Part shown: positions 25,290 through 34,595 of the stretch, one piece after another
Layout: every line of letters begins with the position of its first letter
Numbering within the stretch: the first letter of the stretch is position 1
Assembly (NCBI GenBank): GCA_035341665.1
Contig: DAOQVR010000008.1
Span: 62,001 to 126,000 of the forward strand
Direction of reading: 5' to 3'
From: DAOQVR01 sp035341665
Lineage (GTDB): Bacteria > Chloroflexota > Anaerolineae > JAAYZQ01
Length of the DNA: 64,000 bases
Position numbers and translations under genes: made by a program
The notes under the pieces: model-generated
Told to the model about the DNA's origin: nothing
Database searches by the model: none
Seen by the model: the letters and a program-made list of their open reading frames with translations, nothing else

Positions 25290-26884
25290 CAGGTATTGGC
25301 TTCTCATCCCGCCGCTCCGGCGTGATGGCCCGGCACGGCATGGTCGCAACCAGCCAGCCCCTGGCGGCCATGGCCGGGCTTCGAGCCCTGCTGCGGGGAG
25401 GTACTGCGGCCGATGCCGCAGTCACGACAGCCGCTATGCTCAATGTGGTCGAGCCGATGTCGACCGGCATTGGAGGAGACTGCTTCGCGCTGATCTACCA
25501 GGCCGGCTCAGGACGTGTGGCTGCCCTGAACGGCAGCGGGCGCGCGCCCAAGGCATTCACCCTTGCCGAAGCTCGACGGCTGCACTTGGACGCTATCCCG
25601 CTCACGGGCCCGTTGCCGGTCACGGTGCCGGGCACTGTGAGCGGGTGGTCGGCATTGCTTGAGCGCTTTGGGCGCATGTCACTGGCCGAGTGCCTTGCAC
25701 CTGCGATCGCTGCGGCAGAGGAGGGCTTCCCTGTTAGCGAGCGCATCAGCATCGGATGGCGCAACGCGGCTGCCAAGCTGTCAATGGACCCGGAGGCGGC
25801 CCGGGTGTATCTCCCAGCGCCTCACCCCGGACAAATCCACTGCCAACCCGATCTCGCCGGTACCCTGCGGACAATCGCGGAGGGCGGAGCCGACGCATTC
25901 TACCATGGGCCGTTGGCGGAACAGATCGCGGAACGCATAGAGGCTTTGGGCGGCTATCTGACCGCCGCCGACCTGGCTGCTCATGAGTCAACCTGGGAAA
26001 GGCCACTCGAGAGTAGCTACCGGGACGTCCGGGTCCTGGAGCATCCGCCGAACGGCCAGGGGCTTGCCGCCCTGCTCGCACTGAACATCGTCGAGTCCGA
26101 TAACTGGAGCAACACCGCCTATTTCGATCCCCGCCGCTGGCACACGATGATCGAGGCGATGCGCCTGGGCATGGCCGACGCAGCACGGTACGTTGCGGAC
26201 CCAGCTGTGGCACCGGCGCCGCTTGCCGCGCTTCTGTCGAAGGAGTATGCGGCAGCCCGCCGCTCGATGATCCGGCCCGACGCAGCAGTTGAGGTGGCAG
26301 TGGCCGGCACCCCGGAACACCGCGACACTGTCTACCTGACCGTAGTCGACGCCGAGGGCAATGCCGTCTCGCTCATCAACAGCCTGTACTATGGATTTGG
26401 CTCGGGCCTGGTCGTTCCCGGCACAGGCATCTGCCTCCAGAACCGGGGCGCCTGCTTCAGCCTCGAGCCGGGGCATCCCAATGCGCTGGACGGGGGAAAA
26501 CGGCCCTACCACACCATCATCCCGGCCATGGCAATGCGCGAGGGGCGGCTGTGGCTGAGCTTTGGCGTGATGGGTGGATTCATGCAGCCCCAGGGCCACC
26601 TCCAGGTCATTGCGAACATGGTCGACTACGGCCTGGACCCACAGGCGGCGCTCGATGCCCCCAGGTTCCGGGTCGACGAGAAGGGCAGCCGCCAGGTCTT
26701 CATCGAGTCCGCCGTACCCGCGCGGACCCGCGCGCAGATACTGGCTGCAGGGCACGACCTCACGGTCGAGCCCACCTTCTCCCCCGGCTTTGGCGGCGGG
26801 CAGGTCATTGCCATAGATCCAGAGACCCGGGTCCTCTGGGGAGGGTCGGATCCCCGCAAGGACGGCTGTGCCATCGGATTCTGA
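25286..26884 (+). CDS. ggt: Gamma-glutamyltransferase family protein
   Basis: An Ntn-hydrolase of 532 aa that cleaves itself before the catalytic Thr. The expected nucleophile is T348 in EHRDTVYLTVVD. The large-subunit part has GGTAADAAVTTAAMLNVVEPMSTGIGGDCFAL. The small subunit has the lid and oxyanion-hole regions (KRPYHTIIPAM, GVMGGFMQPQGHLQV). No signal peptide is seen, so it would act in the cytoplasm, on glutathione-like or other gamma-glutamyl compounds. It overlaps the metallopeptidase gene by ATGA. An acylase-type substrate range is possible. Confidence 0.92.
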   Translation: MTGIGFSSRRSGVMARHGMVATSQPLAAMAGLRALLRGGTAADAAVTTAAMLNVVEPMSTGIGGDCFALIYQAGSGRVAALNGSGRAPKAFTLAEARRLHLDAIPLTGPLPVTVPGTVSGWSALLERFGRMSLAECLAPAIAAAEEGFPVSERISIGWRNAAAKLSMDPEAARVYLPAPHPGQIHCQPDLAGTLRTIAEGGADAFYHGPLAEQIAERIEALGGYLTAADLAAHESTWERPLESSYRDVRVLEHPPNGQGLAALLALNIVESDNWSNTAYFDPRRWHTMIEAMRLGMADAARYVADPAVAPAPLAALLSKEYAAARRSMIRPDAAVEVAVAGTPEHRDTVYLTVVDAEGNAVSLINSLYYGFGSGLVVPGTGICLQNRGACFSLEPGHPNALDGGKRPYHTIIPAMAMREGRLWLSFGVMGGFMQPQGHLQVIANMVDYGLDPQAALDAPRFRVDEKGSRQVFIESAVPARTRAQILAAGHDLTVEPTFSPGFGGGQVIAIDPETRVLWGGSDPRKDGCAIGF

Positions 26885-26899
26885 GTGAGGAGGCTCTCA

Positions 26900-28243
26900 A
26901 TGGCTGAAGGGGAAGCCCAGGATACACCCCCGGACCAGGTGGACAAGATAGTCGAGGCCGCGGCGAAGCTTGGCGTCGAAGTTGACAAGGCACAGGCAAC
27001 ACAGTGGTTGGCGGACATGGCCGCTGCCCAGGCTCCTGCCCAAGACTGGGCGGTGGATCAGGCAAGCGGAACGTATGGCCACCGAGTGGCCCTACTCGAC
27101 TTTGGGCCAGAGGCCCTGGACCGGTACCGGCGGCTGGCGGCCATCGTCGAGATTCCGGATCGCCCAGGAGTCGAGACGGCGATCTCGCTCTCAGGAAGTG
27201 CAGCCCAGGCACGTGTACAGCTCTTTCCCGGGGATGCTGACTTCTTCGAGCGAGTCAACATCCAGGCAGCCACCCGCGAGGAGGCGTGCAGGCTCCTGGG
27301 CGAGGTCATGCGCGACAAGGTCCTGTCGGCTTATCGGGCCGAGTCGTACGAGTTCGTCGAGGCCAAGTGGGGTACCTTTCAGGAGCCGGTGCAGCGTGCA
27401 GGGCAGCCCTTGAGGCGCGGCAGCCCCATCTCATGGAGTGCACTCGAGGCCAGACAGGGGTACATTGACCTGCTCTGCGCTGACGGAGAGCCGCTGAGGG
27501 TAGACTGGAGCTATGGCTGCCGGGAGCCTGGGTGGTGTAAGCTAGACTGGGTGATCGTCGAAGCCGACCAGGGCACGGTCGTGCACGCCAGCAACATGCT
27601 GGACGCCACCTGGGAAGCTCCCGATGGGTCGATCGTCGCGCTGGACGGCGTTCTCGATCCCTACTTCCAGGAGATCTACCTTGACGCGGGCTCCATCCCC
27701 GTCTTTAGCAAGTTGGTGAGGAACCTTTCCCCGCAAGCGCTTCGGGACTATACGGACGCGCTCAAGCGCGAGGTGGTCAAGTACTGCAGCCGCGATCCCA
27801 GGAACTTTGGCAAGGTAGCCAAGCGTCTCTACAACATCTTTCGGCTCGAAGGGCAGTGGGCTGAAGCTGCCTATGTTCGCGAGCTCTTCGATGAGCCGGC
27901 CGCGCTGCTGTACCAGGTCAGCGCGCTGCTCGACACCCTGGATGAGGCAATGGAAGGCGGCGCCAACTGGGACCGCGACGCGATCACAGCTCAGGTGGAC
28001 CAGCTCATCCGCTCTGTTGTCAAGACCACGGAGGGCGCTTCTGAAGAGGCGCTCATAGACGCGCTTCTCCGCCTGCGCGACAACGTGTCGGGACGCCACG
28101 GGCTGGGAGAGGGAGTCAAGGAGGTCGTGCAAGAGTCCAACCGGTTGGTCATGGAGCTGGTCAACAGCTTTTTCCGAGACCGGCTCCTCTTGATGCCTGA
28201 GGTGCGCACCTTCATCGAGTCCCTGACCGGAACCCTACTCTAG
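26900..28243 (+). CDS. Unknown protein with nucleotidyltransferase-like motif
   Basis: 447 aa, not assigned to a named family. Residues 92-118 hold LSGS then GDADFFERV, that is G99-S100 followed by D112-x-D114. This matches the G-S...D-x-D signature of the polymerase-beta nucleotidyltransferase fold. The C-terminal half (about 260-440) is helical, with no membrane segment. GAGGAGG precedes ATG 26900 by about 6 nt. It is the last gene of the ftsH run, 15 nt after ggt. The substrate is unknown, and the motif could be chance. Confidence 0.7.
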   Translation: MAEGEAQDTPPDQVDKIVEAAAKLGVEVDKAQATQWLADMAAAQAPAQDWAVDQASGTYGHRVALLDFGPEALDRYRRLAAIVEIPDRPGVETAISLSGSAAQARVQLFPGDADFFERVNIQAATREEACRLLGEVMRDKVLSAYRAESYEFVEAKWGTFQEPVQRAGQPLRRGSPISWSALEARQGYIDLLCADGEPLRVDWSYGCREPGWCKLDWVIVEADQGTVVHASNMLDATWEAPDGSIVALDGVLDPYFQEIYLDAGSIPVFSKLVRNLSPQALRDYTDALKREVVKYCSRDPRNFGKVAKRLYNIFRLEGQWAEAAYVRELFDEPAALLYQVSALLDTLDEAMEGGANWDRDAITAQVDQLIRSVVKTTEGASEEALIDALLRLRDNVSGRHGLGEGVKEVVQESNRLVMELVNSFFRDRLLLMPEVRTFIESLTGTLL

Positions 28244-28269
28244 CGCAGCTGGGTAAGCGCCGGGCTTGG

Positions 28270-28288
28270 GACGCGCCATGGGCGCGTC
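28270..28288. repeat. Hairpin at convergent gene ends
   Basis: GACGCGCC-ATG-GGCGCGTC, a perfect 8-bp inverted repeat between two convergent genes. It may help end both transcripts, though neither side has a U tract. Confidence 0.45.
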
Positions 28289-29315
28289 AGTCGCCCACGT
28301 AGCGCACGTAGAATGTCCTGGCCTCTACGGGGCCCGCTGCCCCCTTGACGATCGCCCTGCCGTCGCCGAAGAGGGTCATCTCGCAGCCGTCGGCAGAGAA
28401 CCGCAGCAGATACTCGTTCACGGTCACCGGCCCGAGTTTGCTCAGGCGGTGCCCGATCTCATCTAGGTCGAGTGTGGGAGCCGGGCGCGGCGTGACCTGG
28501 ACTGCGCCTCGACCGCACAGCACAGTGGTCATGGAACCCTGCTGCGCCTCGAGAAGCTGGAACTGGCGGTCGTCGCAAACAGGGCAGGCATCAAGTGCCT
28601 TCTGTACGGTGGCGCGCTCAAAGTCCCCTGTCCACAGATCCACCATGACAAGGCTGTGCAGCAAGGAGTGCCGCTGACCAAGCAGGATCTTGAAACCCTC
28701 CGACACTTCCAGCGCGGCCACAGTGGCAACAGTAGCCCCTAAGACACCAGCGGTCTCACAGGTGGGCACCGTTCCCGGAGCTGGCATCGGCCCAAGAAGG
28801 CAACGCAGGCAAGGTGTCTGACCCGGCAAAATGGCTGCGCTGAGCCCATAGGTGCCAAGAACTCCCCCGTATACCCAGGGGATACCCAGCTTGACGCAGG
28901 CTTCGTTCACCAGGTACCGCAGCTCGAAATTGTCGGCCCCGTCAAAGACCACATCTGCCCGAGAGAGCAGGGATTCGATCGTGCCAGCGTCGACGTCGAC
29001 CACGTGCTCTTCGATGGCTACTGCGGAATTCAGCTGGCGGAGGCGCCTGGCAGCAGCCACTGCCTTGGGCGTGCCGGCGGCCGCATCCTCCTCGCTGTAG
29101 AGTGCCTGGCGGGGAAGGTTGTGCCATTCCACAAAGTCGCGATCGGCCAGGATCACTCGGCCGACGCCGGCACGAACCAAGTGGGACGCGATGTGACTCC
29201 CCAACGCACCACAACCGATAACGGCCGCCGTGCGCCGGGCAAGGCGGAGCTGGCCCTCACGGCCCCACCCCGGAAGCAGCATCTGCCGGGAATAGCGCTC
29301 GTGAGGGTCGCTCAT
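28287..29315 (-). CDS. ThiF/MoeB/HesA-type adenylyltransferase (E1-like)
   Basis: Activates the Gly-Gly terminus of a MoaD or ThiS carrier with ATP. The product is 342 aa. It has nucleotide-binding GCGALGS (34-40), the catalytic-Asp region DGADNFELRYLVNEACV, and zinc pairs C-L-R-C and C-P-V-C. A C-terminal add-on of about 75 residues (TVNEYLLRFSADGCEMTLFGDGRAIVKG) replaces a rhodanese domain. The MoaD-like carrier at 18310-18552 is a possible partner. ATG overlaps the upstream dinB-like stop by 4 nt. Confidence 0.92.
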   Translation of the reverse strand: MSDPHERYSRQMLLPGWGREGQLRLARRTAAVIGCGALGSHIASHLVRAGVGRVILADRDFVEWHNLPRQALYSEEDAAAGTPKAVAAARRLRQLNSAVAIEEHVVDVDAGTIESLLSRADVVFDGADNFELRYLVNEACVKLGIPWVYGGVLGTYGLSAAILPGQTPCLRCLLGPMPAPGTVPTCETAGVLGATVATVAALEVSEGFKILLGQRHSLLHSLVMVDLWTGDFERATVQKALDACPVCDDRQFQLLEAQQGSMTTVLCGRGAVQVTPRPAPTLDLDEIGHRLSKLGPVTVNEYLLRFSADGCEMTLFGDGRAIVKGAAGPVEARTFYVRYVGD

Positions 29316-29800
29316 GCTGGTGTTTCCATTGCCGCCCGCCAGGCCGCCAGCTCGGTGCGGTGACCGCCCTCATGAAGGGCAGGGAACATGAGGAACTGGC
29401 CGAGGCAGTGGTCGCCCATCCAGGGGGTATGAATGACATCATAATACCGAGCCTCGTCCAGCTGCTCGATCAGCGCTCGCACACTGCCACGTGCCTCTTC
29501 AAGCCAGGCCAGTACTTCGGCCACGGACAGGGAAGCAGCCTGCTGCCGGCGGGCCTCATTGAAGGCATCCAGGTCAAAGGGCCCCTCCTGCCCCGGCACC
29601 GCTTGTCCCAGGACACAGGCCAGCATTCCCTCGTGCCCCCACGCCATGTGTGCCAGTACCTCCTTTGCCGTCCAGCCGTCCTGGCGCGCCGGCTGCGATA
29701 GCTGCGTCTCGTCCAGGCCTGCAATCACGATCCTGGTCTTGGCGGCCTGCCCGTCCAAGATGCGCAGAAGCCGTTCGCGCGTGATCGGAACGTCGCTCAT
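29312..29800 (-). CDS. DinB/ClbS-like four-helix protein
   Basis: 162 aa with the DinB-like fold pattern: four helices with histidines in VLAHMAWGHEG and ALHEGGHRTELAAW that could bind one metal ion. The family includes thiol-dependent S-transferases and the maleylpyruvate isomerase N-terminal domain. The actual reaction is unknown. GGAGG lies 5 nt before ATG 29800. It is the first gene of a two-gene unit with the ThiF-like gene. Confidence 0.82.
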   Translation of the reverse strand: MSDVPITRERLLRILDGQAAKTRIVIAGLDETQLSQPARQDGWTAKEVLAHMAWGHEGMLACVLGQAVPGQEGPFDLDAFNEARRQQAASLSVAEVLAWLEEARGSVRALIEQLDEARYYDVIHTPWMGDHCLGQFLMFPALHEGGHRTELAAWRAAMETPA

Positions 29801-29872
29801 TCCATCCTCCTAGCTCCCCGCTCGGTCGCCCGCTGAGGCAGGTATGCCCCACGGGACGGCCTCGATGCACGG

Positions 29873-29901
29873 ATTATAGCCCCAGACGCGACGCACCGCA
29901 A
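29873..29901 (-). promoter_or_regulatory. Promoter of dinB-like/thiF-like unit
   Basis: Minus strand TTGCGG (29901-29896), a 17-bp spacer and a perfect TATAAT (29878-29873). Confidence 0.65.
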
Positions 29902-30030
29902 GGCTTGGCGAGCGCGCCACGACGGCAACAGGACAAGACGTGGGCGGCATGGAAACCCACTCTACACGAGACGGGCCCGCTCCGAGACCTTCGCCCTTCC
30001 TACCTCCTTTTTTCGACGGTAGGGAGCGGC

Positions 30031-30059
30031 TTGCCAACGGGGCCGGGACGTGGTATGCT
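30031..30059 (+). promoter_or_regulatory. fbp promoter
   Basis: TTGCCA (30031-30036), a 17-bp spacer and TATGCT (30054-30059). The leader is about 26 nt, and AAGGAGG lies 5 nt before GTG 30092. Confidence 0.65.
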
Positions 30060-30091
30060 GCTACCAGACCCCATCGCAGAAGGAGGCCACT

Positions 30092-31099
30092 GTGGACAAA
30101 GGCGTCGCAGAACGAGTCATCACGATCGAGCGGCACATCCTGCAGCAACAGCCGCTTGGGGCTACCGGAACGCTGACGAGCATCCTCTATGACCTAGCCC
30201 TGGTCGGGAAGCTCATTGGGCGCGAGACGACGCGCGCCGCCTTGGAAGACATCCTGGGCTTGACAGGCAGGTTCAACGTCCAGGGCGAGGAAGTCGCCAA
30301 GCTCGACCAGTATGCCAACACCGCCATCGTGCGGATGAACGAGTTCACGGGCCGCCTGGCGGTCATGGCGTCGGAGGAGTCGCCCGACGTCATCCCGATC
30401 CCGGACGAGTACCCCACAGGACGCTACGTGCTGCTCTTCGACCCGTTGGACGGCTCGTCCAACATCGATTACTCGGTCAGCATCGGGACCATCTTTTCGA
30501 TCTTGCGGCGCAAGACCGAGGACGGAAGCCGGGGAGCGATCGAGGACTGCCTACAACCGGGAAGGGACATTGTCGCGGCCGGCTACATTCTGTACGGGCC
30601 AAGCACGATGATGGTCTATAGCGCGGGCCAGGGCGTGCACGGCTTTACCCTCGACCAGTCAGTCGGCGAGTTCCTGCTGACCCACCCCAACATCCAGATG
30701 CCGAAGAAGCCCAGGTTTTACAGCGTCAACCAGGGGTATGAGCGCTACTGGTCGCGCGAGATCCAGGAGTTCACAGACTATCTGCAAGAGCAAAGCCTGT
30801 CGCTGCGCTACATCGGCTCGCTCGTCTCGGACTTTCACCGGAACTTGCTCGGAGGGGGCATCTTCTACTACCCTGCCGATACCCGCGATCCCAAGCTGCC
30901 CCGGGGAAAGCTGCGGCTGCTGTACGAGGCGGCACCGTTGGGCTTCCTGGCAGAGCAGGCGGGTGGCGCCGCGTCAGACGGTTCGCAGCCGATCTTGGAG
31001 ATCGTACCTACCCGCCTTCACCAGCGGACGCCGCTGTTTATCGGAGACAAAGCGTTGGTCAACATGGCTTCGGCATACCTCCGGGGCGAGAAGCCGTAG
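30092..31099 (+). CDS. fbp: Fructose-1,6-bisphosphatase class I
   Basis: Hydrolyses fructose 1,6-bisphosphate in gluconeogenesis. The product is 335 aa. It has the metal and phosphate motifs MASEE, the signature FDPLDGSSNIDYSVSIGTIFSI, and the C-terminal GKLRLLYEAAPLGFLAEQAGG, with the acidic metal ligand inside LLYEA. The frame is open from 30050. GTG 30092 is chosen for its strong ribosome site and its fit to the predicted transcript start. It is a single-gene unit, convergent with murJ. Confidence 0.96.
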   Translation: MDKGVAERVITIERHILQQQPLGATGTLTSILYDLALVGKLIGRETTRAALEDILGLTGRFNVQGEEVAKLDQYANTAIVRMNEFTGRLAVMASEESPDVIPIPDEYPTGRYVLLFDPLDGSSNIDYSVSIGTIFSILRRKTEDGSRGAIEDCLQPGRDIVAAGYILYGPSTMMVYSAGQGVHGFTLDQSVGEFLLTHPNIQMPKKPRFYSVNQGYERYWSREIQEFTDYLQEQSLSLRYIGSLVSDFHRNLLGGGIFYYPADTRDPKLPRGKLRLLYEAAPLGFLAEQAGGAASDGSQPILEIVPTRLHQRTPLFIGDKALVNMASAYLRGEKP

Positions 31100-31121
31100 A
31101 GACGGCACGTATGTTGCGCGG

Positions 31122-32717
31122 CTAGCCGCGGCCGGCAGCGCGGCCACGGCGGGCGTGGCACCAGCGCCAGGCCAGCCGCCACGCGTTGGCAGGCTCTTCC
31201 ACGCCCAGAAGGTGGACCGCCAGGAGAAAGACCCCACCGGCCAAAAGCCCGCCGACGAACAGGTAGACTGCCAGGACTGCCAGGCCGCCGGCGGACGCCG
31301 CGGCTCCGGCCAACCGCACCCAAGCCAGCAGGGCTGCCGTGGCCGTTAGCGAAGCGATACTCACTTTGCAGCCGAACCGCCCCAGGGCCGGCAGGCGGAA
31401 GGCCGGCACCTTGCGGCCAAAGAGAATCAGTAGCGTGAAGACCTTGGCCGCTTTGGCGAGTGCCGCAGCAAGCGCGATGCCTCCAAGGCCGATCCCCTGA
31501 AGCAGCAGCGGGATCAGCGCGATATTCAGGACAAAGGAAACTACATCGGCCAGAACGGGCGTCATCGTGTCCTGCCGGGCAAAGAAGAACTGGATGATGA
31601 TGATCTCCAGCCCAAAGGGAAGCAGGGCCAACGCATAGAACAGGAGAGGCTGGGCCGTCAGCTCGGTCGAGGCAGCCGAGAAGGCTCCCCTCTCAAGTAG
31701 CAAGCGCACAAAGGGCTCGCGCAGCACCAGGAGGCCCACGGTCACAGGCGCAAAGAGCAGGACAAGCCCGCGGAGCGCACGGGTGAGCATGAGCGCCAAG
31801 CCCTCAGCATCCTGGCGAGCAGCCATCTCCGCAGAGAAGGGAAGAAGCACCAGGCCGAGGGCGTAGGGCACGATCGTGGTCAAGGTTTCGGCAATCTTCC
31901 GCGAGTAGGCAAGAGCTGCAACGCTACCCACCCCCAGCCGGCTGGCAAAGGCATTCTCCACGAGGGGTGCCACAAAGAGGGACAGGGCAAGAGCTGCCAG
32001 CAGTGGTGCGCCAAGCCTGCCCACCTGGCGAACCGGACCCTTCAAGTCGATGCAGGGACGCGGCCGGGCTAGGTGCCTGCGCAGTCCCAGGACCTCCAGG
32101 AGAAGCTTGCCCATGGCGCCCACTGCCATTCCCACCGCCGTACCGGCGACGCCGCCCGTCATTGCGAGCAGGAGAAGCGACCCGGCTCGAAAACAGGCCT
32201 CTGCGGCAGCAGGCAGCCCGAACCTCTTCTTCGCATGCAGGACAGCAGTGGTGAGGGAGGAGGCGGACAGGAAGAGCAGCGCCGGCATCACAACCCGCAG
32301 CAGGCGGACGGCCAGGACCCGCTGCTCGGCACCAAACCCGGGTGCTGCCAGCGCGATGAGCGGCTGCGCGAGACTAACCCCTGCAGCGGTCAGGCCGCCC
32401 ATCAGCAGCACCAGTAGGAGGCCCGTGGTGGAGAAGAGGCGCCAGGCAAGTCCCTCTTCCCGGCGCTCCGCGGTAAGGAAAACGGGGAGAAATGCCGGCT
32501 CGACAACGTCGCGGAGGACGATGAAGGCACTGAACGGAATGCTGTAGGCCACCAGATAGGCGTCGACCTCGTGCCCAGTTCCAAAGAAGTAGGCCAGCAG
32601 GAGCTTTTCGGCGAACCCGAGCCCTTTGACAACAAGGGTCAAGACAGTCACGAGGAAGGCGGCCTGAAGGACGCCCGCCGCCCGCGGTGCGCGTGGGGAC
32701 GGCTGCGCGCTTTGCAT
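31122..32717 (-). CDS. murJ: Lipid II flippase MurJ
   Basis: A MOP-superfamily flippase that turns lipid II to the outer membrane face during wall synthesis. The product is 531 aa with about 14 hydrophobic helices. The N-terminus (LVVKGLGFAEKLLLAYFFGTGHEVDAYLVAYSIP), YSRKIAETLTTIVPYALGLVLLPFSAEMAA and RQDTMTPVLADVVSFVLNI match MurJ/MviN. ATG 32717 (MQSAQ) is preferred over the frame start at 32771. No proC-like or mur genes adjoin. It is the last gene of the long minus-strand run. Confidence 0.93.
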   Translation of the reverse strand: MQSAQPSPRAPRAAGVLQAAFLVTVLTLVVKGLGFAEKLLLAYFFGTGHEVDAYLVAYSIPFSAFIVLRDVVEPAFLPVFLTAERREEGLAWRLFSTTGLLLVLLMGGLTAAGVSLAQPLIALAAPGFGAEQRVLAVRLLRVVMPALLFLSASSLTTAVLHAKKRFGLPAAAEACFRAGSLLLLAMTGGVAGTAVGMAVGAMGKLLLEVLGLRRHLARPRPCIDLKGPVRQVGRLGAPLLAALALSLFVAPLVENAFASRLGVGSVAALAYSRKIAETLTTIVPYALGLVLLPFSAEMAARQDAEGLALMLTRALRGLVLLFAPVTVGLLVLREPFVRLLLERGAFSAASTELTAQPLLFYALALLPFGLEIIIIQFFFARQDTMTPVLADVVSFVLNIALIPLLLQGIGLGGIALAAALAKAAKVFTLLILFGRKVPAFRLPALGRFGCKVSIASLTATAALLAWVRLAGAAASAGGLAVLAVYLFVGGLLAGGVFLLAVHLLGVEEPANAWRLAWRWCHARRGRAAGRG

Positions 32718-32815
32718 CGTGGCTAGAATCCGCGCTCCAGCGCGATCACAGGCAGGGAGTCGACCGCACAAGCGCGGACCCCAGCGAACCAGGCAAATCC
32801 CGTGCCCACAGCCGG

Positions 32816-33715
32816 CTAACGGGGCACGCCCTCAAGCACGCGAACGGCAGCCTCGACGCTGCGCCTGGCTTGAGGCACGGCGCGACGCAGCCAAGCCTGG
32901 TAGACAGGCAACAACTCGGCGAACTCGGGCAAGAGCGACCGAGTCATGGAGCGCACCAGGTCAGACATGACCCACAGGCTGTGCACATCGTCGGCTTCCT
33001 GGTTTGAGAGGACAAAGCGCCGGACCGGCTCAGGGTCTCCGCGGGCGCACACGCGAAGCGCGAAGCTGAGGGCCCGCTTGACATCCATGTCGGCGTCGCC
33101 AAGGGCCGGCGCGACGAGCGCCACGCACCGCTCGGTGTAGGCCGCCACCTTCATCGGCAGGCGCCCGATGGCCGTGAGCCCCGCTCGCTTCACCCACTTG
33201 TTCTCGTCCAGCACCCAAGCACCCAGCAGGTCGAGCCACCGGCCTGGATCGCGGCGAAGGACCGGCTCGAGCGCCTTCATGGCGAGCTGGTCGCAATCTT
33301 CCCAAAAGACACAGGTGTGCGCCATTTCCCGGAGGACGGGCATCACAGCCTCTGGCTCTGCCAGCTCCATGGGTCCCAAGGCAACCACGGCCACGATCCG
33401 CCCCTCGCGCCCATAGTCCTCCCACAGAAGGCGCGTGAGGGGGAGGTACTCGGAGACGCCTTTGCGCGCGAGGCGGCCAATCTCCTTGCCCATGGCTGTA
33501 AGGATGGGCACCGGCGTACCGGCGGCAGCGAACTCGGGATCGGCGATGCCCCAGTCCCTCACGAACGCCTGCTGCCCCGGCGACAGCGCGATGGGCCGGG
33601 CCGGCACAGCGCGCAGCCACACCTCGCGCAGGGCCTGAGCGATCGGCTCGGGGTTCGCGTGCTCGTAGTCAGCCAGCGCGTCACGGGCAAGCGACGCCGC
33701 TCGCGTCTCGTCCAT
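32816..33715 (-). CDS. HEAT-repeat protein, DNA alkylation repair (AlkD)-like
   Basis: A 299-aa all-helical protein. The repeats around WLDLLGAWVLDENKWVKRAGLTAIGRLPM and DVKRALSFALRVCARGDPEPVRRFVLS resemble the HEAT-like repeats of the DNA alkylation repair family. That family includes glycosylases such as AlkD and also members with no known activity. I cannot place the catalytic Asp with certainty, so only the fold is claimed. It starts at ATG 33715 with GGGGAGG upstream. Confidence 0.75.
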   Translation of the reverse strand: MDETRAASLARDALADYEHANPEPIAQALREVWLRAVPARPIALSPGQQAFVRDWGIADPEFAAAGTPVPILTAMGKEIGRLARKGVSEYLPLTRLLWEDYGREGRIVAVVALGPMELAEPEAVMPVLREMAHTCVFWEDCDQLAMKALEPVLRRDPGRWLDLLGAWVLDENKWVKRAGLTAIGRLPMKVAAYTERCVALVAPALGDADMDVKRALSFALRVCARGDPEPVRRFVLSNQEADDVHSLWVMSDLVRSMTRSLLPEFAELLPVYQAWLRRAVPQARRSVEAAVRVLEGVPR

Positions 33716-33767
33716 TCTGGAACCTCCCCTCTGACTGCGTGCGCCAAGGCTGCGCCGTCTGCACGCC

Positions 33768-34595
33768 CTACAGGGCTTCAGGCCCTGCGCGCAGGCGGAG
33801 TCTTGCCACAAGCACGGCTGGGATCTCCGAGAACCGCCCGCTCCAGCTCAGCGGGTGCCTTCCGGTCCGGTGCTCGGGCGGGAAGGCCCTCTCCTCCAGG
33901 CCGTCCAACACGAAACCGACTTCAAAGGCAGCACCGAGCAGAACCTCCAACGGCCGGTCGAAGTAGAGCTGTCGCCTCGGCTGCCCGTCGATGGCAACGC
34001 CATGGGCAACCGACGGCGTCTTGTAGCCGTAGACCTTCACGGAGTAGAGCGTCTCGATCCTGCCCTCCCGGTCCTGCATCTCAGCCATGTGCGCCATGCG
34101 CGAATGGTTGAAGCAAGGATGTGTCGTGGAGAAGACAAAGCGGCCCTCCGGGCGCAAGAGGCGCGCCAGCGCCCGCATCAGGGGCGCAATCTCGGCCATG
34201 TCAAAGAGCGCCATAGCACAGAGTGCCGCGTCGAAGCGTGCCTCGCCCAGCGCCGAGAGGGCCGCCTCATCGGTGGCATCGAGCACATGGAACTCGATGC
34301 GATCCTCGTGCTCCAGCGTGCGTGCCCGCGCGTGAGCGATCATCTGCTCGGCGAAGTCGCAGGCCAGCACCTGCGCCCCCAGGGCCGCCATCCGCCTGGA
34401 GGTGAGCCCGTTTCCGCAGGCGATGTCGATCACCCGCTCCCCAGGTCGCAGCGCAAGGAGCCGCTCGGTGGCCGGCCAGGTCAGGACCTCGACAAAGTCG
34501 TTGCCCTCTCCCATGCGCGCATCCCAAAAGGCGGCATTTGCGTTCCACACCTCCCGGACCTCCTCGTTCGCACGGCGCAGGTCATCTCGGCTCAT
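33768..34595 (-). CDS. SAM-dependent methyltransferase (class I)
   Basis: A 275-aa Rossmann methyltransferase. Motif I is VIDIACGNGLTSR, followed by LACDFAEQMIAHARART for ribose binding, and MALFDMAEIAPLMRALARLLRPEGRFVFSTTHPCF. The overall pattern is like small-molecule or quinone-type (UbiE/COQ5-like) enzymes. The substrate is unknown. ATG 34595 overlaps the homoserine dehydrogenase stop (ATGA), so the two are translationally coupled. The 52-nt gap to the HEAT gene suggests one transcript. Confidence 0.87.
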   Translation of the reverse strand: MSRDDLRRANEEVREVWNANAAFWDARMGEGNDFVEVLTWPATERLLALRPGERVIDIACGNGLTSRRMAALGAQVLACDFAEQMIAHARARTLEHEDRIEFHVLDATDEAALSALGEARFDAALCAMALFDMAEIAPLMRALARLLRPEGRFVFSTTHPCFNHSRMAHMAEMQDREGRIETLYSVKVYGYKTPSVAHGVAIDGQPRRQLYFDRPLEVLLGAAFEVGFVLDGLEERAFPPEHRTGRHPLSWSGRFSEIPAVLVARLRLRAGPEAL

